Position numbers and translations under genes: made by a program
Shown here: one piece after another, positions 18,301 to 26,098 of the stretch
How positions within the stretch are numbered: position 1 is the first letter of the stretch
Layout of the letters: every line of letters starts with the position of its first letter
Assembly (NCBI GenBank): GCA_022822275.1
Contig: JAJEBZ010000170.1
Coordinates: forward strand, 1 to 57,369
Reading direction: 5' to 3'
DNA from: Candidatus Poribacteria bacterium
GTDB lineage: Bacteria; Poribacteria; WGA-4E; WGA-3G
Length of the DNA stretch: 57,369 nucleotides
The notes under the pieces: model-generated
What the model was told of the DNA's origin: nothing
The model's input: only the letters and a program-made list of their open reading frames with translations
Databases searched by the model: none

Positions 18301-18356
18301 GTAGCACAAACTGTTAGTTTGTGCAGATGCGGACACAAACTAACAGTTTGTGCTAC
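18301..18356. repeat. Perfect 23-bp inverted repeat (GCACAAACT family)
   Basis: Arms 18301-18323 and 18334-18356 are perfect reverse complements (GTAGCACAAACTGTTAGTTT...), loop 10 bases; each arm is itself nearly palindromic. Diverged copies of the unit (GCACAAACTNNNAGTTTGTGCTACA) lie at 22173-22229. It could terminate mnmE transcription, but lacks a following T-run and is dispersed, so a repeat element is the better reading. Confidence 0.7.
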
Positions 18357-18781
18357 AACACCCCGGTAGGTTCGGTTTCCTAACCGAACCTAACAAATGT
18401 CCAATTAATTCTAAAGTCTACTATAAACACACTTCGTTTGTTATGTTCACATGTATGTTTTCGTTAATGCAACCTTTAATAAGATACGGTGTAATTCAAA
18501 TATATTACCAGATTGTTTTGATTTCAATCTAACGATACGCGTATCGTATTTATCAGGAAACCACACCTACCGTCGGAAAATAGGTGATACACCATAAATT
18601 CGCTATAAGGTACATCACGAAAATAAATTTTGTTCTGGACAGACTTTGTTTTATATGTTATTATGTTATCAACTCTTGAAGCGATATCAATGTTGCGTGG
18701 AATTTCTGCTCAACACCATAATTTAGGTTCATGCCTAATTGATCGCACAAATACGCACAAATAAATATAAGGAGAGAATTA
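18357..18781. other. Intergenic stretch with a perfect 16-bp palindrome
   Basis: No plausible gene is seen between mnmE and the thioredoxin-like gene. The only ordered element is ACGATACGCGTATCGT at 18532-18547, a perfect palindrome that could be an operator for a dimeric regulator of the downstream gene, about 235 bases before its start. The rest is AT-rich, as expected of an upstream region. Confidence 0.4.
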
Positions 18782-19921
18782 ATGATTAATTCTGTTTTTC
18801 ACCGATACGCTCCCTGTCTGGCAGGATTCTGCGTGCTTTTGCTACTGACGGTATCAATACCTGTCCTTGCAGAAGGTGAAGGGGAAGCCAAACAAGACGA
18901 AAGCGAAGTCAAACAAGTCGTATGGGGAATGTCTATTGAGGAAGCAACCAAAATGTCCATTGAAACGGGTAAACCGATTATGATGGACTTCTATACAGAG
19001 TGGTGAGGATGGTGTAAGCGGCTGGACGCCGACACATTCACCGATGAACGTATAGTTGCTATTGCTGAGAAGTTCGTCCCCGTAAAGGTTAACCCTGAGC
19101 TCAAAGAACATCCCGAAAATGCGGAAGCCCAGAAAAAATACGGTGTTAGAGGATTTCCCGCAATCCTATTCATCGCCCCCGATGGTGGTGTTATCAAAAA
19201 CATCTCTGGCTACAAACCACCGGATCAATTCTTACCGGAAATGGAAGATGTTCTGAAAAAAGAGAAGGCATACCAAGAAGTATTAACGAAATTAAAAAAG
19301 ATGCCTGATGATCCGAAACTGAACAGCCAGATTGCTGTTTTCTATGTACAACGAGAACAACTTGATAAAGCGATGCCAATCAGTGAGAAGATGCCTGATG
19401 ATGTTGATCTGAACCGTGCTTTTGGTATACACTATCTTGGCAAAAATCAAATGGAAAAAGCACTCAAAATCAGTGAGAAGATGCCTGATGATATTGAGTT
19501 GAACACGGAATTTGCGTTGACGTACCTGAAAACAGCTAAGATAAAAGAAGCACTCCCGTACAGTGAGAAGGTCATGGCAAAAGACCCTGAAAACGAATCC
19601 GGACTTCTGCCGAAATTGCACACTCAAATCGGCCTCGCTTATGCCATGCAACTTCAACGTAAACCTGGCGATGCAAATCTTGCCAAGAACGCTGAAATGC
19701 ACTTCAAAAAAGTGGTTGACATGTATCCGAAAAGCGACGAATATGAACATGCTCAATACTATCTGGGTGTTACATACATGCTCAATAAGCAATATGATAA
19801 AGCAACAGAAGTACTTGAGAAGTTAGTCAATCACGCTACCAACGAACAGATGAAACTCAGTGCGAATAGTGCTCTGCAACGTCTGAAGCAATTGGCTACA
19901 GAAGGCGAAACCGACAACTAA
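18782..19921 (+). CDS. Exported thioredoxin-fold/TPR protein, probable selenoprotein (UGA = Sec75)
   Basis: Predicted periplasmic thiol/selenol redox protein, 379 aa if UGA 19004-19006 is read as selenocysteine. Seen: signal peptide (LLLLTVSIPVLA); thioredoxin-fold lead-in GKPIMMDFYTEW; then UGA followed by GWCKRLDADTF, so the TGA stands exactly where the first Cys of CGWC belongs; cis-Pro region GVRGFPAILFIAPDGG; then TPR-like repeats with recurring EKMPDD. The frame stays open for 304 codons after the TGA. Just downstream, 19012-19035 can fold as GTGT/ACAC and CGGC/GCCG around loop TGGAC, 16 bases past the UGA, fitting bacterial SECIS spacing. ATG 18782 has AAGGAGAG. Alternative: a nonsense-mutated pseudogene. 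Confidence 0.75.
19012..19035 (+). promoter_or_regulatory. SECIS-like hairpin downstream of the in-frame UGA
   Basis: GTGT (19012-19015) pairs with ACAC (19032-19035), and CGGC (19019-19022) with GCCG (19028-19031). A 3-base 5' bulge AAG separates the two stems, and the apical loop is TGGAC, with G as its second base. Position and loop G agree with the general description of bacterial SECIS elements. The pairing lies in coding sequence and could be fortuitous. Confidence 0.5.
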
Positions 19922-20664
19922 ACTTTTAAATTAGCAACTTCTGCAGGGGTAAGAAATCGATATTGCCCTTGCGGAAGATTGCCCAACCGCAACATGCCGA
20001 TACGTATCCGTTTCAAACGGGTCACTCGGTGTCCCACCGCCTTAAACATCAGGCGTACCTGTCGTTTTTTTCCTTCGTGTATAATTACCCTATATTTTGC
20101 TACTATTCCATATTTGTTTGCTTTCTTTTTAACAGGTATATTAAGATCGTTTTTCACATCAAGTAGTTTTATGTTAGCAGGTGCTGTTTTCCCGCCTGTT
20201 ATTTCCACGCCGTTGCGTAGACGTTCAAGTGCGCGTTTGCTCAGAACACCATTCACCCATGCAATATACGTCTTATCAATCTCATAACTGGGATGCATCA
20301 ATTGGTAAGCGAAATCGCCATCGTTGGTGAATAGTAAAAGCCCTTCTGTCTCCAAATCTAAACGTCCCACTGGATAGATGGATTTAGGTAGTTCTGTTAG
20401 CAGGTCCATCACGGTTGGTCGTCCACGTTCGTCATGACGGGTTGTTATATAACCTGCTGGCTTATTCAACATGAGATAGATGCGTTCAGTAAGGGGTTCA
20501 ACCTGTCTTCCTTCAAACCGAATGCAATCCTTTTCCACATCAATTGGGTGTCCGGGAATGAGGATTGTTGTGCCGTTAACAGAGGCGTTTCCCTCACGAA
20601 TGGCTCGCTTGATTGCGCGCCGCGATGCGATACCTGCGGAAGCGATATATTTTTCAAGACGCAC
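19918..20664 (-). CDS. RsuA/RluB-family rRNA pseudouridine synthase
   Basis: A 248-aa enzyme that isomerises a uridine in ribosomal RNA. Seen: N-terminal S4 RNA-binding domain (MRLEKYIASAGIASRRAIKR); YLMLNKPAGYITT; the catalytic motif YPVGRLDLETEGLLLFTNDG with the key Asp near residue 100; and KTYIAWVNG and EGKKRQVRLMFKAVGH. It could be RluB-, RluE/F- or RsuA-type; the site is not decided by sequence. Its TAG stop shares two bases with the TAA of the convergent selenoprotein gene. Confidence 0.93.
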   Translation of the reverse strand: MRLEKYIASAGIASRRAIKRAIREGNASVNGTTILIPGHPIDVEKDCIRFEGRQVEPLTERIYLMLNKPAGYITTRHDERGRPTVMDLLTELPKSIYPVGRLDLETEGLLLFTNDGDFAYQLMHPSYEIDKTYIAWVNGVLSKRALERLRNGVEITGGKTAPANIKLLDVKNDLNIPVKKKANKYGIVAKYRVIIHEGKKRQVRLMFKAVGHRVTRLKRIRIGMLRLGNLPQGQYRFLTPAEVANLKV

Positions 20665-20683
20665 GACTGTTCACCATCCATGA

Positions 20684-21319
20684 CTACGATTCTATTTTCC
20701 AATTTCTTTCTGTTGCTATTCTGCGGAGTTCACGATCAGGATTTACAGCGACTGGATTTCCGAACAATTCCAGTTTATAGACATCTGAGTGGTGGTTGCC
20801 ATACGCATAAGAGTCACTGAGATCAAACCCATGTGTTGTTGCAAGTTTTCTTGCCAGTGCTGCTTTGTTCTGTGCGTAAGGTCGCAAACCAACGCGGTTT
20901 CCGGTAAATCTTCCATTCGTCACCTCCAGTTCGTCCGCTACCATGATGTCGGTTTCAAAGTGATTATGAAAGTGTTCAACAAGGATTGACAACGAACCAG
21001 ACATCAGGATAACCGCACGGCCTGCATTGCGATGGGCATGTATGAGTGTTGATATATGAGGAACAATGCTTGCACGAAGTGAATTGACAAAGCAGTCACG
21101 GGCAAGGTTACTCAGGTGGTTTTCCTCTAAACCGCGTAGGTGAACTTTGTTTGATTTTGCATCGGGAAAAGACCTGACCTTGATGAAATAGGAGGTCCAC
21201 GCAAGCAAATTCGATATTGGAATCTCACCCTGTTTCAACAGATGTTTGAGAAAGACCTTCTCTGAAGAACGACGTATTAGTGTTCCATCAAGATCGAAAA
21301 TAGCACATGTGTTTTTCAT
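20684..21319 (-). CDS. HAD-IB family phosphatase
   Basis: A 211-aa haloacid-dehalogenase-type hydrolase, subfamily IB (phosphoserine-phosphatase-like). Seen: motif I FDLDGTLI with nucleophile Asp; motif II LMSGS; and motif III/IV SYAYGNHHSDVYKLELFGNPVAVNPD. Such proteins dephosphorylate small metabolites; some process lysophospholipids. ATG 21319 is preferred over TTG 21325 of the track. It follows the LamG gene with a nine-base gap, so the two are probably co-transcribed. The substrate is unknown. Confidence 0.88.
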   Translation of the reverse strand: MKNTCAIFDLDGTLIRRSSEKVFLKHLLKQGEIPISNLLAWTSYFIKVRSFPDAKSNKVHLRGLEENHLSNLARDCFVNSLRASIVPHISTLIHAHRNAGRAVILMSGSLSILVEHFHNHFETDIMVADELEVTNGRFTGNRVGLRPYAQNKAALARKLATTHGFDLSDSYAYGNHHSDVYKLELFGNPVAVNPDRELRRIATERNWKIES

Positions 21320-21328
21320 ATTCAATTC

Positions 21329-22105
21329 TTATCGTATAAACAATTTAAGGTTTGCCCATGTCGTAGCCAGTTTGCCATTAGGAGTTACATCAAACAGTAC
21401 CCCTTCGTCCATATCCTGTTTGATTTCATCAGCGGAGAGGGCACGGTTGTAAATGGCGACCTCGTCTACATAACCTATTGCACCACCGAGAGATGTTTGC
21501 GATTTTCCAATGCGGAAGACAGCATCAACGCTGGTAATGTTTCCAGCTGGTGCATCGATTTCAACATCTAATTCACCATCAATATATTGACGAACCTTTT
21601 CACCATCATAGGTAGAAGCGACATGATGCCATTCTTCTAACTCAGGTTTAATCGTTTGTTTGTCGCGTGTTCCCTTATATCCTGCAATGTCTATCCACGT
21701 TTCAATTTGCGGTGAACCTGTAAACTCTGAGCTCCACTGAAGAACATACCCGCCTTTGTTTCCAGATGTCCTCCGTCCCATCAAATTAGAATCATTTTGT
21801 GATTCTTTAGGGAAAAACCACGTTTGAATCGTTATTTCGCCAGTGATGTCAAGTTCGTCAACGTCTTCAATTTCTACGTAATGTTCAGCACTTTCCAAAT
21901 GAATGCAACTCCCAATTTTTCCATCTGTAGACCATGTTGCACCATTTAGGGTTGCTTCCAGATTACTTTCGCTTGCATCCATTGCCATATCTCCACTTCC
22001 CTCATCAAAAGGAAGATATAACACAAGTGCCTTGTCGTCTTTTAGTGCCCAGGCATTGGCACTGAAGATAAGAACAAATATGAGAAAAGTCGTAATAAGT
22101 TTCAT
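21329..22105 (-). CDS. Exported LamG-domain (concanavalin-like) protein
   Basis: A 258-aa secreted or periplasmic protein. Seen: signal peptide MKLITTFLIFVLIFSANAWA; then one LamG/pentraxin-like jelly roll from LVLYLPFDEGSGDMAMDAS through EITIQTWFFPK, EWHHVASTYDG, RQYIDGELD and the typical ending GYVDEVAIYNRALSADEIKQ. These domains usually bind carbohydrate. The C-terminal ~30 residues are a short non-LamG tail with NGKLATTWANLK. RBS AAAGGAG precedes ATG 22105. Confidence 0.92.
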   Translation of the reverse strand: MKLITTFLIFVLIFSANAWALKDDKALVLYLPFDEGSGDMAMDASESNLEATLNGATWSTDGKIGSCIHLESAEHYVEIEDVDELDITGEITIQTWFFPKESQNDSNLMGRRTSGNKGGYVLQWSSEFTGSPQIETWIDIAGYKGTRDKQTIKPELEEWHHVASTYDGEKVRQYIDGELDVEIDAPAGNITSVDAVFRIGKSQTSLGGAIGYVDEVAIYNRALSADEIKQDMDEGVLFDVTPNGKLATTWANLKLFIR

Positions 22106-22172
22106 CTCAAACTCCTTTGTAGCAGTAAGGTTATACTGATTGATAAATAAACTTTGTATGTCTACATAAGAT

Positions 22173-22229
22173 GCACAATCTAACAGATTATGCTACAAAA
22201 TATCGCACAAACTGAAAGTTTATGCTACA
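22173..22229. repeat. Two diverged GCACAAACT-family repeat units
   Basis: Units 22173-22197 and 22205-22229 share GCACAA...TATGCTACA and match the arms of the inverted repeat at 18301-18356. They lie between the LamG and TPP genes. Confidence 0.55.
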
Positions 22230-22254
22230 CAAGTTCTATAGTTAATTTTCCATG

Positions 22255-23889
22255 TTAGAATTTTGAAATTTGTATTTCTTTCGCAGTAATAAACTCTAAT
22301 AGTGCCGGGGTCCCTTCCTGTGTTTTTTGGATACCGCGCTGGATCGCAGGAATAATTTGGTCTGGTGTTTCAACGCGTTCCCCATAACCCCCGAATGCTT
22401 TAGCCATATCTGCGTAATTACCGGAGATATCTGTACTGCGATATTTCTCAGTAGATACAGGCATAATCGGAATCTCAATTGCCATGGAGAAGTTGTTAAA
22501 AAGCACAGAGAGTATCGGTATTCTTTCCCGTACGGCAGTTTCAAAGTCCATACCGGTAAATCCGATAGCTGCGTCCCCCCAGACATTGATGCAGAGTGCG
22601 TCCGGTTTAGCGAGTTTCGCTCCCATTGCCAGACCGAGTCCGTATCCGAGTTGAGTTGTTTTCCCCCAACCGATATATGTAAGTGGGTTTTCACACTGCC
22701 AGAACGGGGAGAGTTGATCGCGCGGACTTCCCGCATCGTGTGTGATAATCGTGTTTTTGACATCAACGGTATGAAGGAGGTCCCAAATTACGCGATAGGG
22801 AGTCATCGGTACTTCCGTAGATGTAAGTTTTGGTTTCCACTGTTCCAACCATTCTGCTTTTACTGTACGGATCTCTTCAACGATAGCAGTCTTTTTTGTG
22901 TCTGATGTGCCATTGGAACGGTCACGCACAGCCGCCACCAATCCTTCCAAAATCAACCGGGCATCACCGACAAGGGCAGCATCCACAGGGACATCTTTGT
23001 TGATGTCTGCGGGGTCTAACGTTGCATGGATGACGCGTTTACCTTTAGGAATCGTTACTCCAAAATGTGTCCTACTAAAACTGCACCCGATTCCAAAAAG
23101 CAGATCCGTTTTTTGAAGGAAATGATGCACCGGTTTTGGAACGGAACGTCCACCTGAACCGAGTGCGTAAGGATGATTTTCTGGAAAGGCACTCTTTCCG
23201 CCTAAACTCGTAGTTACTGGTGCTGCGAGAAGTTCTGCGAGGTCTCTTAAAGCATCCCATGCTTGTGCATAGTGGACACCTTGTCCCGCATATATGACAG
23301 GACACTCGGCATTGATTAACGCATCTGCAACCGCTTCAATTTCTGCACTGCTTGGACCGTAGCGAACTCTTGGAACTGGTGTCGGCTCAAAGGGTTCAGG
23401 CACTTCTTGTGACATTAAATCTGTTGGAATTTCAACGAGTGCAGGCCTGGGTCTGCCGTTTCGGACTTGTGTGAAGGCACGCCGCATCACCTCTGGCAGT
23501 GCTTCTGGCACCGTGAGTTGTTCGCATGATTTTGTCACATGCCGATAGTTAAGTGCCGAATTGAAGTTCGGTTGGATTTGGGTCAATGGGCGCGCATATC
23601 CCATCGGTAAGACGAGGATGGGTGCTGAATCTCCATAAGCCTGTGCGACACCTCCGAACGCGTTTTCTGAACCAGGTCCGCTTTGCATGCAGAACACACC
23701 AATTTGTTGGCCAGAGGTCATCCTACTCATCGCGTCTGACATGTGTAGTCCAATACGTTCTTGACGAACAATGACAGTGCGTATGTCAACTTTTGCAGCT
23801 GCTTCAATTATAGGGTTGACAGGATACGCAAATAGATATTCCACTCCCTCTGTCTTTAGGACCTTGGCGACCGCATCAACAACTTTCAT
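22255..23889 (-). CDS. Thiamine-pyrophosphate enzyme (acetolactate-synthase-like)
   Basis: A 544-aa TPP-dependent enzyme of the acetolactate synthase/benzoylformate decarboxylase superfamily. Seen: N-terminal PYR domain with the activating Glu in TVIVRQERIGLHMSDAM; central domain; and C-terminal PP domain with GWGKTTQLGYGLGLAMGAK and the TPP/Mg motif starting GDAAIGFTG and ending LFNN (GDA rather than GDG). The amino-acid pathway partner (small IlvN subunit) is absent, so a decarboxylase or lyase of another 2-oxoacid is likelier. It follows the dioxygenase gene by nine bases with TAGGAGAT as RBS; the two should work in one catabolic step series. Confidence 0.9.
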   Translation of the reverse strand: MKVVDAVAKVLKTEGVEYLFAYPVNPIIEAAAKVDIRTVIVRQERIGLHMSDAMSRMTSGQQIGVFCMQSGPGSENAFGGVAQAYGDSAPILVLPMGYARPLTQIQPNFNSALNYRHVTKSCEQLTVPEALPEVMRRAFTQVRNGRPRPALVEIPTDLMSQEVPEPFEPTPVPRVRYGPSSAEIEAVADALINAECPVIYAGQGVHYAQAWDALRDLAELLAAPVTTSLGGKSAFPENHPYALGSGGRSVPKPVHHFLQKTDLLFGIGCSFSRTHFGVTIPKGKRVIHATLDPADINKDVPVDAALVGDARLILEGLVAAVRDRSNGTSDTKKTAIVEEIRTVKAEWLEQWKPKLTSTEVPMTPYRVIWDLLHTVDVKNTIITHDAGSPRDQLSPFWQCENPLTYIGWGKTTQLGYGLGLAMGAKLAKPDALCINVWGDAAIGFTGMDFETAVRERIPILSVLFNNFSMAIEIPIMPVSTEKYRSTDISGNYADMAKAFGGYGERVETPDQIIPAIQRGIQKTQEGTPALLEFITAKEIQISKF

Positions 23890-23898
23890 AACTATCTC

Positions 23899-24705
23899 CT
23901 AAGGATTGGTAGGACTTCCCGCGTCCATCACAAGCGGAAAATGATCGCCCGCCAATTTGTCACCATCATCGACTGTGACAAAACGTTTCATCACATGATT
24001 GCCACTTGCATCGTAAAGGGTCTCACTTGTCATATAATGGACTGCTATAGCGCGACGGGGTTGACCACTGCTGTTAGCGTGTGAACCGTGCCACGTCAAT
24101 GAATGATGGAAATGCACATAGCCTTTTGGCACTGGACATAACTCAACTTCTAACTCATGCTCTTCAAAACGGTCTGGCATAGAATAGATGTCCTTGACAG
24201 AATGGAGAAAGGAAATTTGATTGCCCCAGTGGTAGGACCCTGGCACCATCCGCATGCATCCATTGCTTTCGTCGACATCGTCTAATGCAACCCAAGCGGT
24301 GACTTGGCTGGTCTTTGGTGTAAGGATGGGCCAGTAGGGTGAATCTTGATGCCACATGTTCACACCACCCACTTGCGGCGGTTTGTACTGTATTTGGTCG
24401 TGCCACACACGCACCTCTGTAGCAGATGTGAGTTGCCCAATTTCTTCAACAATGATAGGGTTATGAACCAGTTTGCGATAGGCGGGACTTGCCTCCCAGA
24501 TATTCACTATTTGCCAAACCGGTGTCTCTTCTCTACCACCGAGATTTACAATGTGTACCGGCTGCGGAATATCCTCTTTTTTGTAATCATCTATGACACG
24601 TGCCAATTCTGATCGTAATTCATCTACCTCTTCATCGTTCAAAACACAACTTCCAAGCAGAAAGCCCTTTTCGAGAAACGCGTGGATTTGGGCTTGGTTT
24701 AGCAT
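23899..24705 (-). CDS. Phytanoyl-CoA dioxygenase (PhyH) family protein
   Basis: A 268-aa Fe(II)/2-oxoglutarate-dependent oxygenase, a family strongly expanded in Poribacteria. Seen: the start LNQAQIHAFLEKGFLLGSCV; metal ligands His and Asp in MWHQDSPYWP; AWVALDDVDESNGCMRMVPGS; and the second His with the oxoglutarate Arg in HHSLTWHGSHANSSGQPRRA. Cytoplasmic, no signal peptide. Co-transcribed with the TPP enzyme. RBS ATAGGAGAC before ATG 24705. The substrate is unknown; the name does not imply phytanoyl-CoA. Confidence 0.92.
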   Translation of the reverse strand: MLNQAQIHAFLEKGFLLGSCVLNDEEVDELRSELARVIDDYKKEDIPQPVHIVNLGGREETPVWQIVNIWEASPAYRKLVHNPIIVEEIGQLTSATEVRVWHDQIQYKPPQVGGVNMWHQDSPYWPILTPKTSQVTAWVALDDVDESNGCMRMVPGSYHWGNQISFLHSVKDIYSMPDRFEEHELEVELCPVPKGYVHFHHSLTWHGSHANSSGQPRRAIAVHYMTSETLYDASGNHVMKRFVTVDDGDKLAGDHFPLVMDAGSPTNP

Positions 24706-24736
24706 ATTTGTCTCCTATAGTTTTTTTATCTTACGC

Positions 24737-24765
24737 ATTATAGCATTTTTATTGACTTATGTCAA
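24737..24765 (-). promoter_or_regulatory. Consensus promoter for the PhyH-TPP operon
   Basis: On the minus strand, exact TTGACA (24765-24760) and TATAAT (24742-24737) with a 17-base spacer, about 32 bases before the ATG. Confidence 0.8.
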
Positions 24766-24781
24766 CGTGTAGATTTGTGAG

Positions 24782-24802
24782 GGGTGTGTAAAGTTTTTGT
24801 CA
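24782..24802. repeat. Solo IS256-type terminal repeat
   Basis: GGGTGTGTAAAGTTTTTGTC matches the ends of the elements at 12540-12722 and 56533-56827, but no opposite end is found downstream. It looks like a remnant of a decayed or truncated element. Confidence 0.55.
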
Positions 24803-24827
24803 CCCAGAAGCGCGGATTACACGGCGT

Positions 24828-24990
24828 GTGTGCGGAATCGCGGATTACACGGATTTCACGGAGTGCGCGGATAAGACTGCTGCATTAGATCGTCTTGCTT
24901 AGAGAACACTTATCCGCTGTCATTACGATCTCAGGCTGGTATCTTATCCGCGCACTCCGCGTAATCCGTGAAATCCGCGATTCCGCACAC
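24828..24990. repeat. Large imperfect inverted repeat
   Basis: Arms 24828-24876 and 24942-24990 are 49 bases long with three mismatches (GTGTGCGGAATCGCGGATT...), separated by 65 bases. The arms are built from short GGATTACACGG-like units. No ORF inside. It lies next to the solo terminal repeat at 24782, so it may be the interior of a decayed MITE. Confidence 0.75.
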
Positions 24991-25147
24991 AATGGTAAAA
25001 TACTTGAAAAAAAACACGTTTTTGCTATTATATTAGGGTATAAGACATTGTTGGGAGCAATTAGCAATTCCCTGTGCTCCCACCTATCATTCGTCTTTAG
25101 GTTAGTTTGTATATTTAGGCAAACAAAACAGATCGGAGGATCATACA

Positions 25148-25291
25148 ATGAAATTCAAACATAAGTTAGGATATATATTTATCGGGTGTCTATTCACAAT
25201 CGCAGGATACATCCTCGCATCACTGGGCGGTATTACCACACATGCACAACAAGAGAAACAAGTGATTGACGAAATCGTTTGTAGAAAATAG
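25148..25291 (+). CDS. Short exported/membrane-anchored ORF, possibly a truncated gene
   Basis: A 47-aa frame missing from the track: MKFKHKLGYIFIGCLFTIAG then a hydrophobic continuation and THAQQEKQVIDEIVCRK. It has GGAGGATCATACA as RBS and reads like a signal peptide with only ~14 mature residues. The abrupt end just before the T5orf172 gene suggests the 5' remnant of a longer exported-protein gene. I cannot name the family. Confidence 0.5.
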   Translation: MKFKHKLGYIFIGCLFTIAGYILASLGGITTHAQQEKQVIDEIVCRK

Positions 25292-25316
25292 GAAGGAAGT
25301 AAAAGGAGATGTTTTT

Positions 25317-25937
25317 ATGGATAATCAATATACTCATGATGGAAAGCGTTTGGTTCTTTCAATAGCACGAGAACTTATCCTTGAGTTATTCAAAGGAAAA
25401 TCTAATGTTAGGAAACGAGACATTGATAACAAAGTTGAAGAAGTGCATAGGAACAGGGGTGGACTGGAGCATATAAAAAAAACCCATCCTGTTACTGATG
25501 CCTTGGACTCTCTCAAGAAAAACGGACAAGCAAATAATCTAAAAAGAGGGTATTGGAATATTTTTGCTGAAGAAAGTAAAGGCAATGATGATAAGGGTTG
25601 TGTCTATGTTTACTATTATCCAACCTACAAAGAACAAGCTAAATCTAAAGGTGAAGACAGATGGCCGTGTAAGATCGGATCCCATGCATCCTTGGATCCA
25701 AAGAGCAGAATAGCAGAGCAAGTGACAGGGATGCCAGAAGCACCGCAAACAGAGATTGTTATGTATACAGAAAACCCCCAACATATTGAACGTATTATAC
25801 ACTCTATTCTAAAGTTAAAGGAAAGGAATAGACACATTCAGGATGCTCCGGATAGTGAATGGTTTCTGATCTCACCAGATATTGCGAAAAGAGTCGTGAA
25901 GGAATTTGAAAACTTCCTAAATAGGATAAATATTTAG
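25317..25937 (+). CDS. T5orf172/GIY-YIG-like domain protein
   Basis: A 206-aa protein. The N-terminal ~90 residues are charged and helical, perhaps DNA-binding (RKRDIDNKVEEVHRNRGG). The C-terminal half matches the T5orf172 pattern of the GIY-YIG nuclease superfamily: VYVYYYPTYKEQ, RWPCKIGSH, RIAEQVTGMPEAPQ, HIERIIHSILK and SEWFLIS. The Glu/His following the second strand fits a GIY-YIG-type fold, but activity is not proven. Start ATG 25317 is chosen over 25266 because of AAAGGAGAT just upstream. It looks like an accessory, mobile-type gene. Confidence 0.75.
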   Translation: MDNQYTHDGKRLVLSIARELILELFKGKSNVRKRDIDNKVEEVHRNRGGLEHIKKTHPVTDALDSLKKNGQANNLKRGYWNIFAEESKGNDDKGCVYVYYYPTYKEQAKSKGEDRWPCKIGSHASLDPKSRIAEQVTGMPEAPQTEIVMYTENPQHIERIIHSILKLKERNRHIQDAPDSEWFLISPDIAKRVVKEFENFLNRINI

Positions 25938-25980
25938 GAGTCCGCTCCAATGAACGACGATATGCTATCCGTGTCTCGTA

Positions 25981-26009
25981 TTGACATAAAACCCCAACAC
26001 TGCTATATT
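25981..26009 (+). promoter_or_regulatory. Candidate promoter for the TPR gene
   Basis: Exact TTGACA (25981-25986), 17-base spacer, TATATT (26004-26009), about 90 bases before the TPR start. Confidence 0.65.
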
Positions 26010-26098
26010 GAGAAACATGAAAAAACAGATCGGAAGAGTGATAAAATATCGTAACAACGATACATATAACATCCCAACAATATGAAAAGGAAGTATCA

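Noticed and set aside
18301-18356. Rho-independent terminator of mnmE
   Set aside because: The hairpin lacks a T-tract and is a member of a dispersed repeat family.
19004-19006. Plain nonsense mutation/pseudogene reading of the thioredoxin-like gene
   Set aside because: The stop sits exactly at the active-site Cys, is TGA rather than TAA/TAG, is followed by a suitable hairpin, and the rest of the frame is intact. I keep it as the main alternative, not the favoured one.
24819-24995. CRISPR-like or direct tandem array
   Set aside because: The units are inverted, variable in spacing and without unique spacers.
25950-26054. 34-codon ORF between the T5orf172 and TPR genes
   Set aside because: It overlaps a consensus promoter and shows no recognisable composition; RBS spacing is poor.
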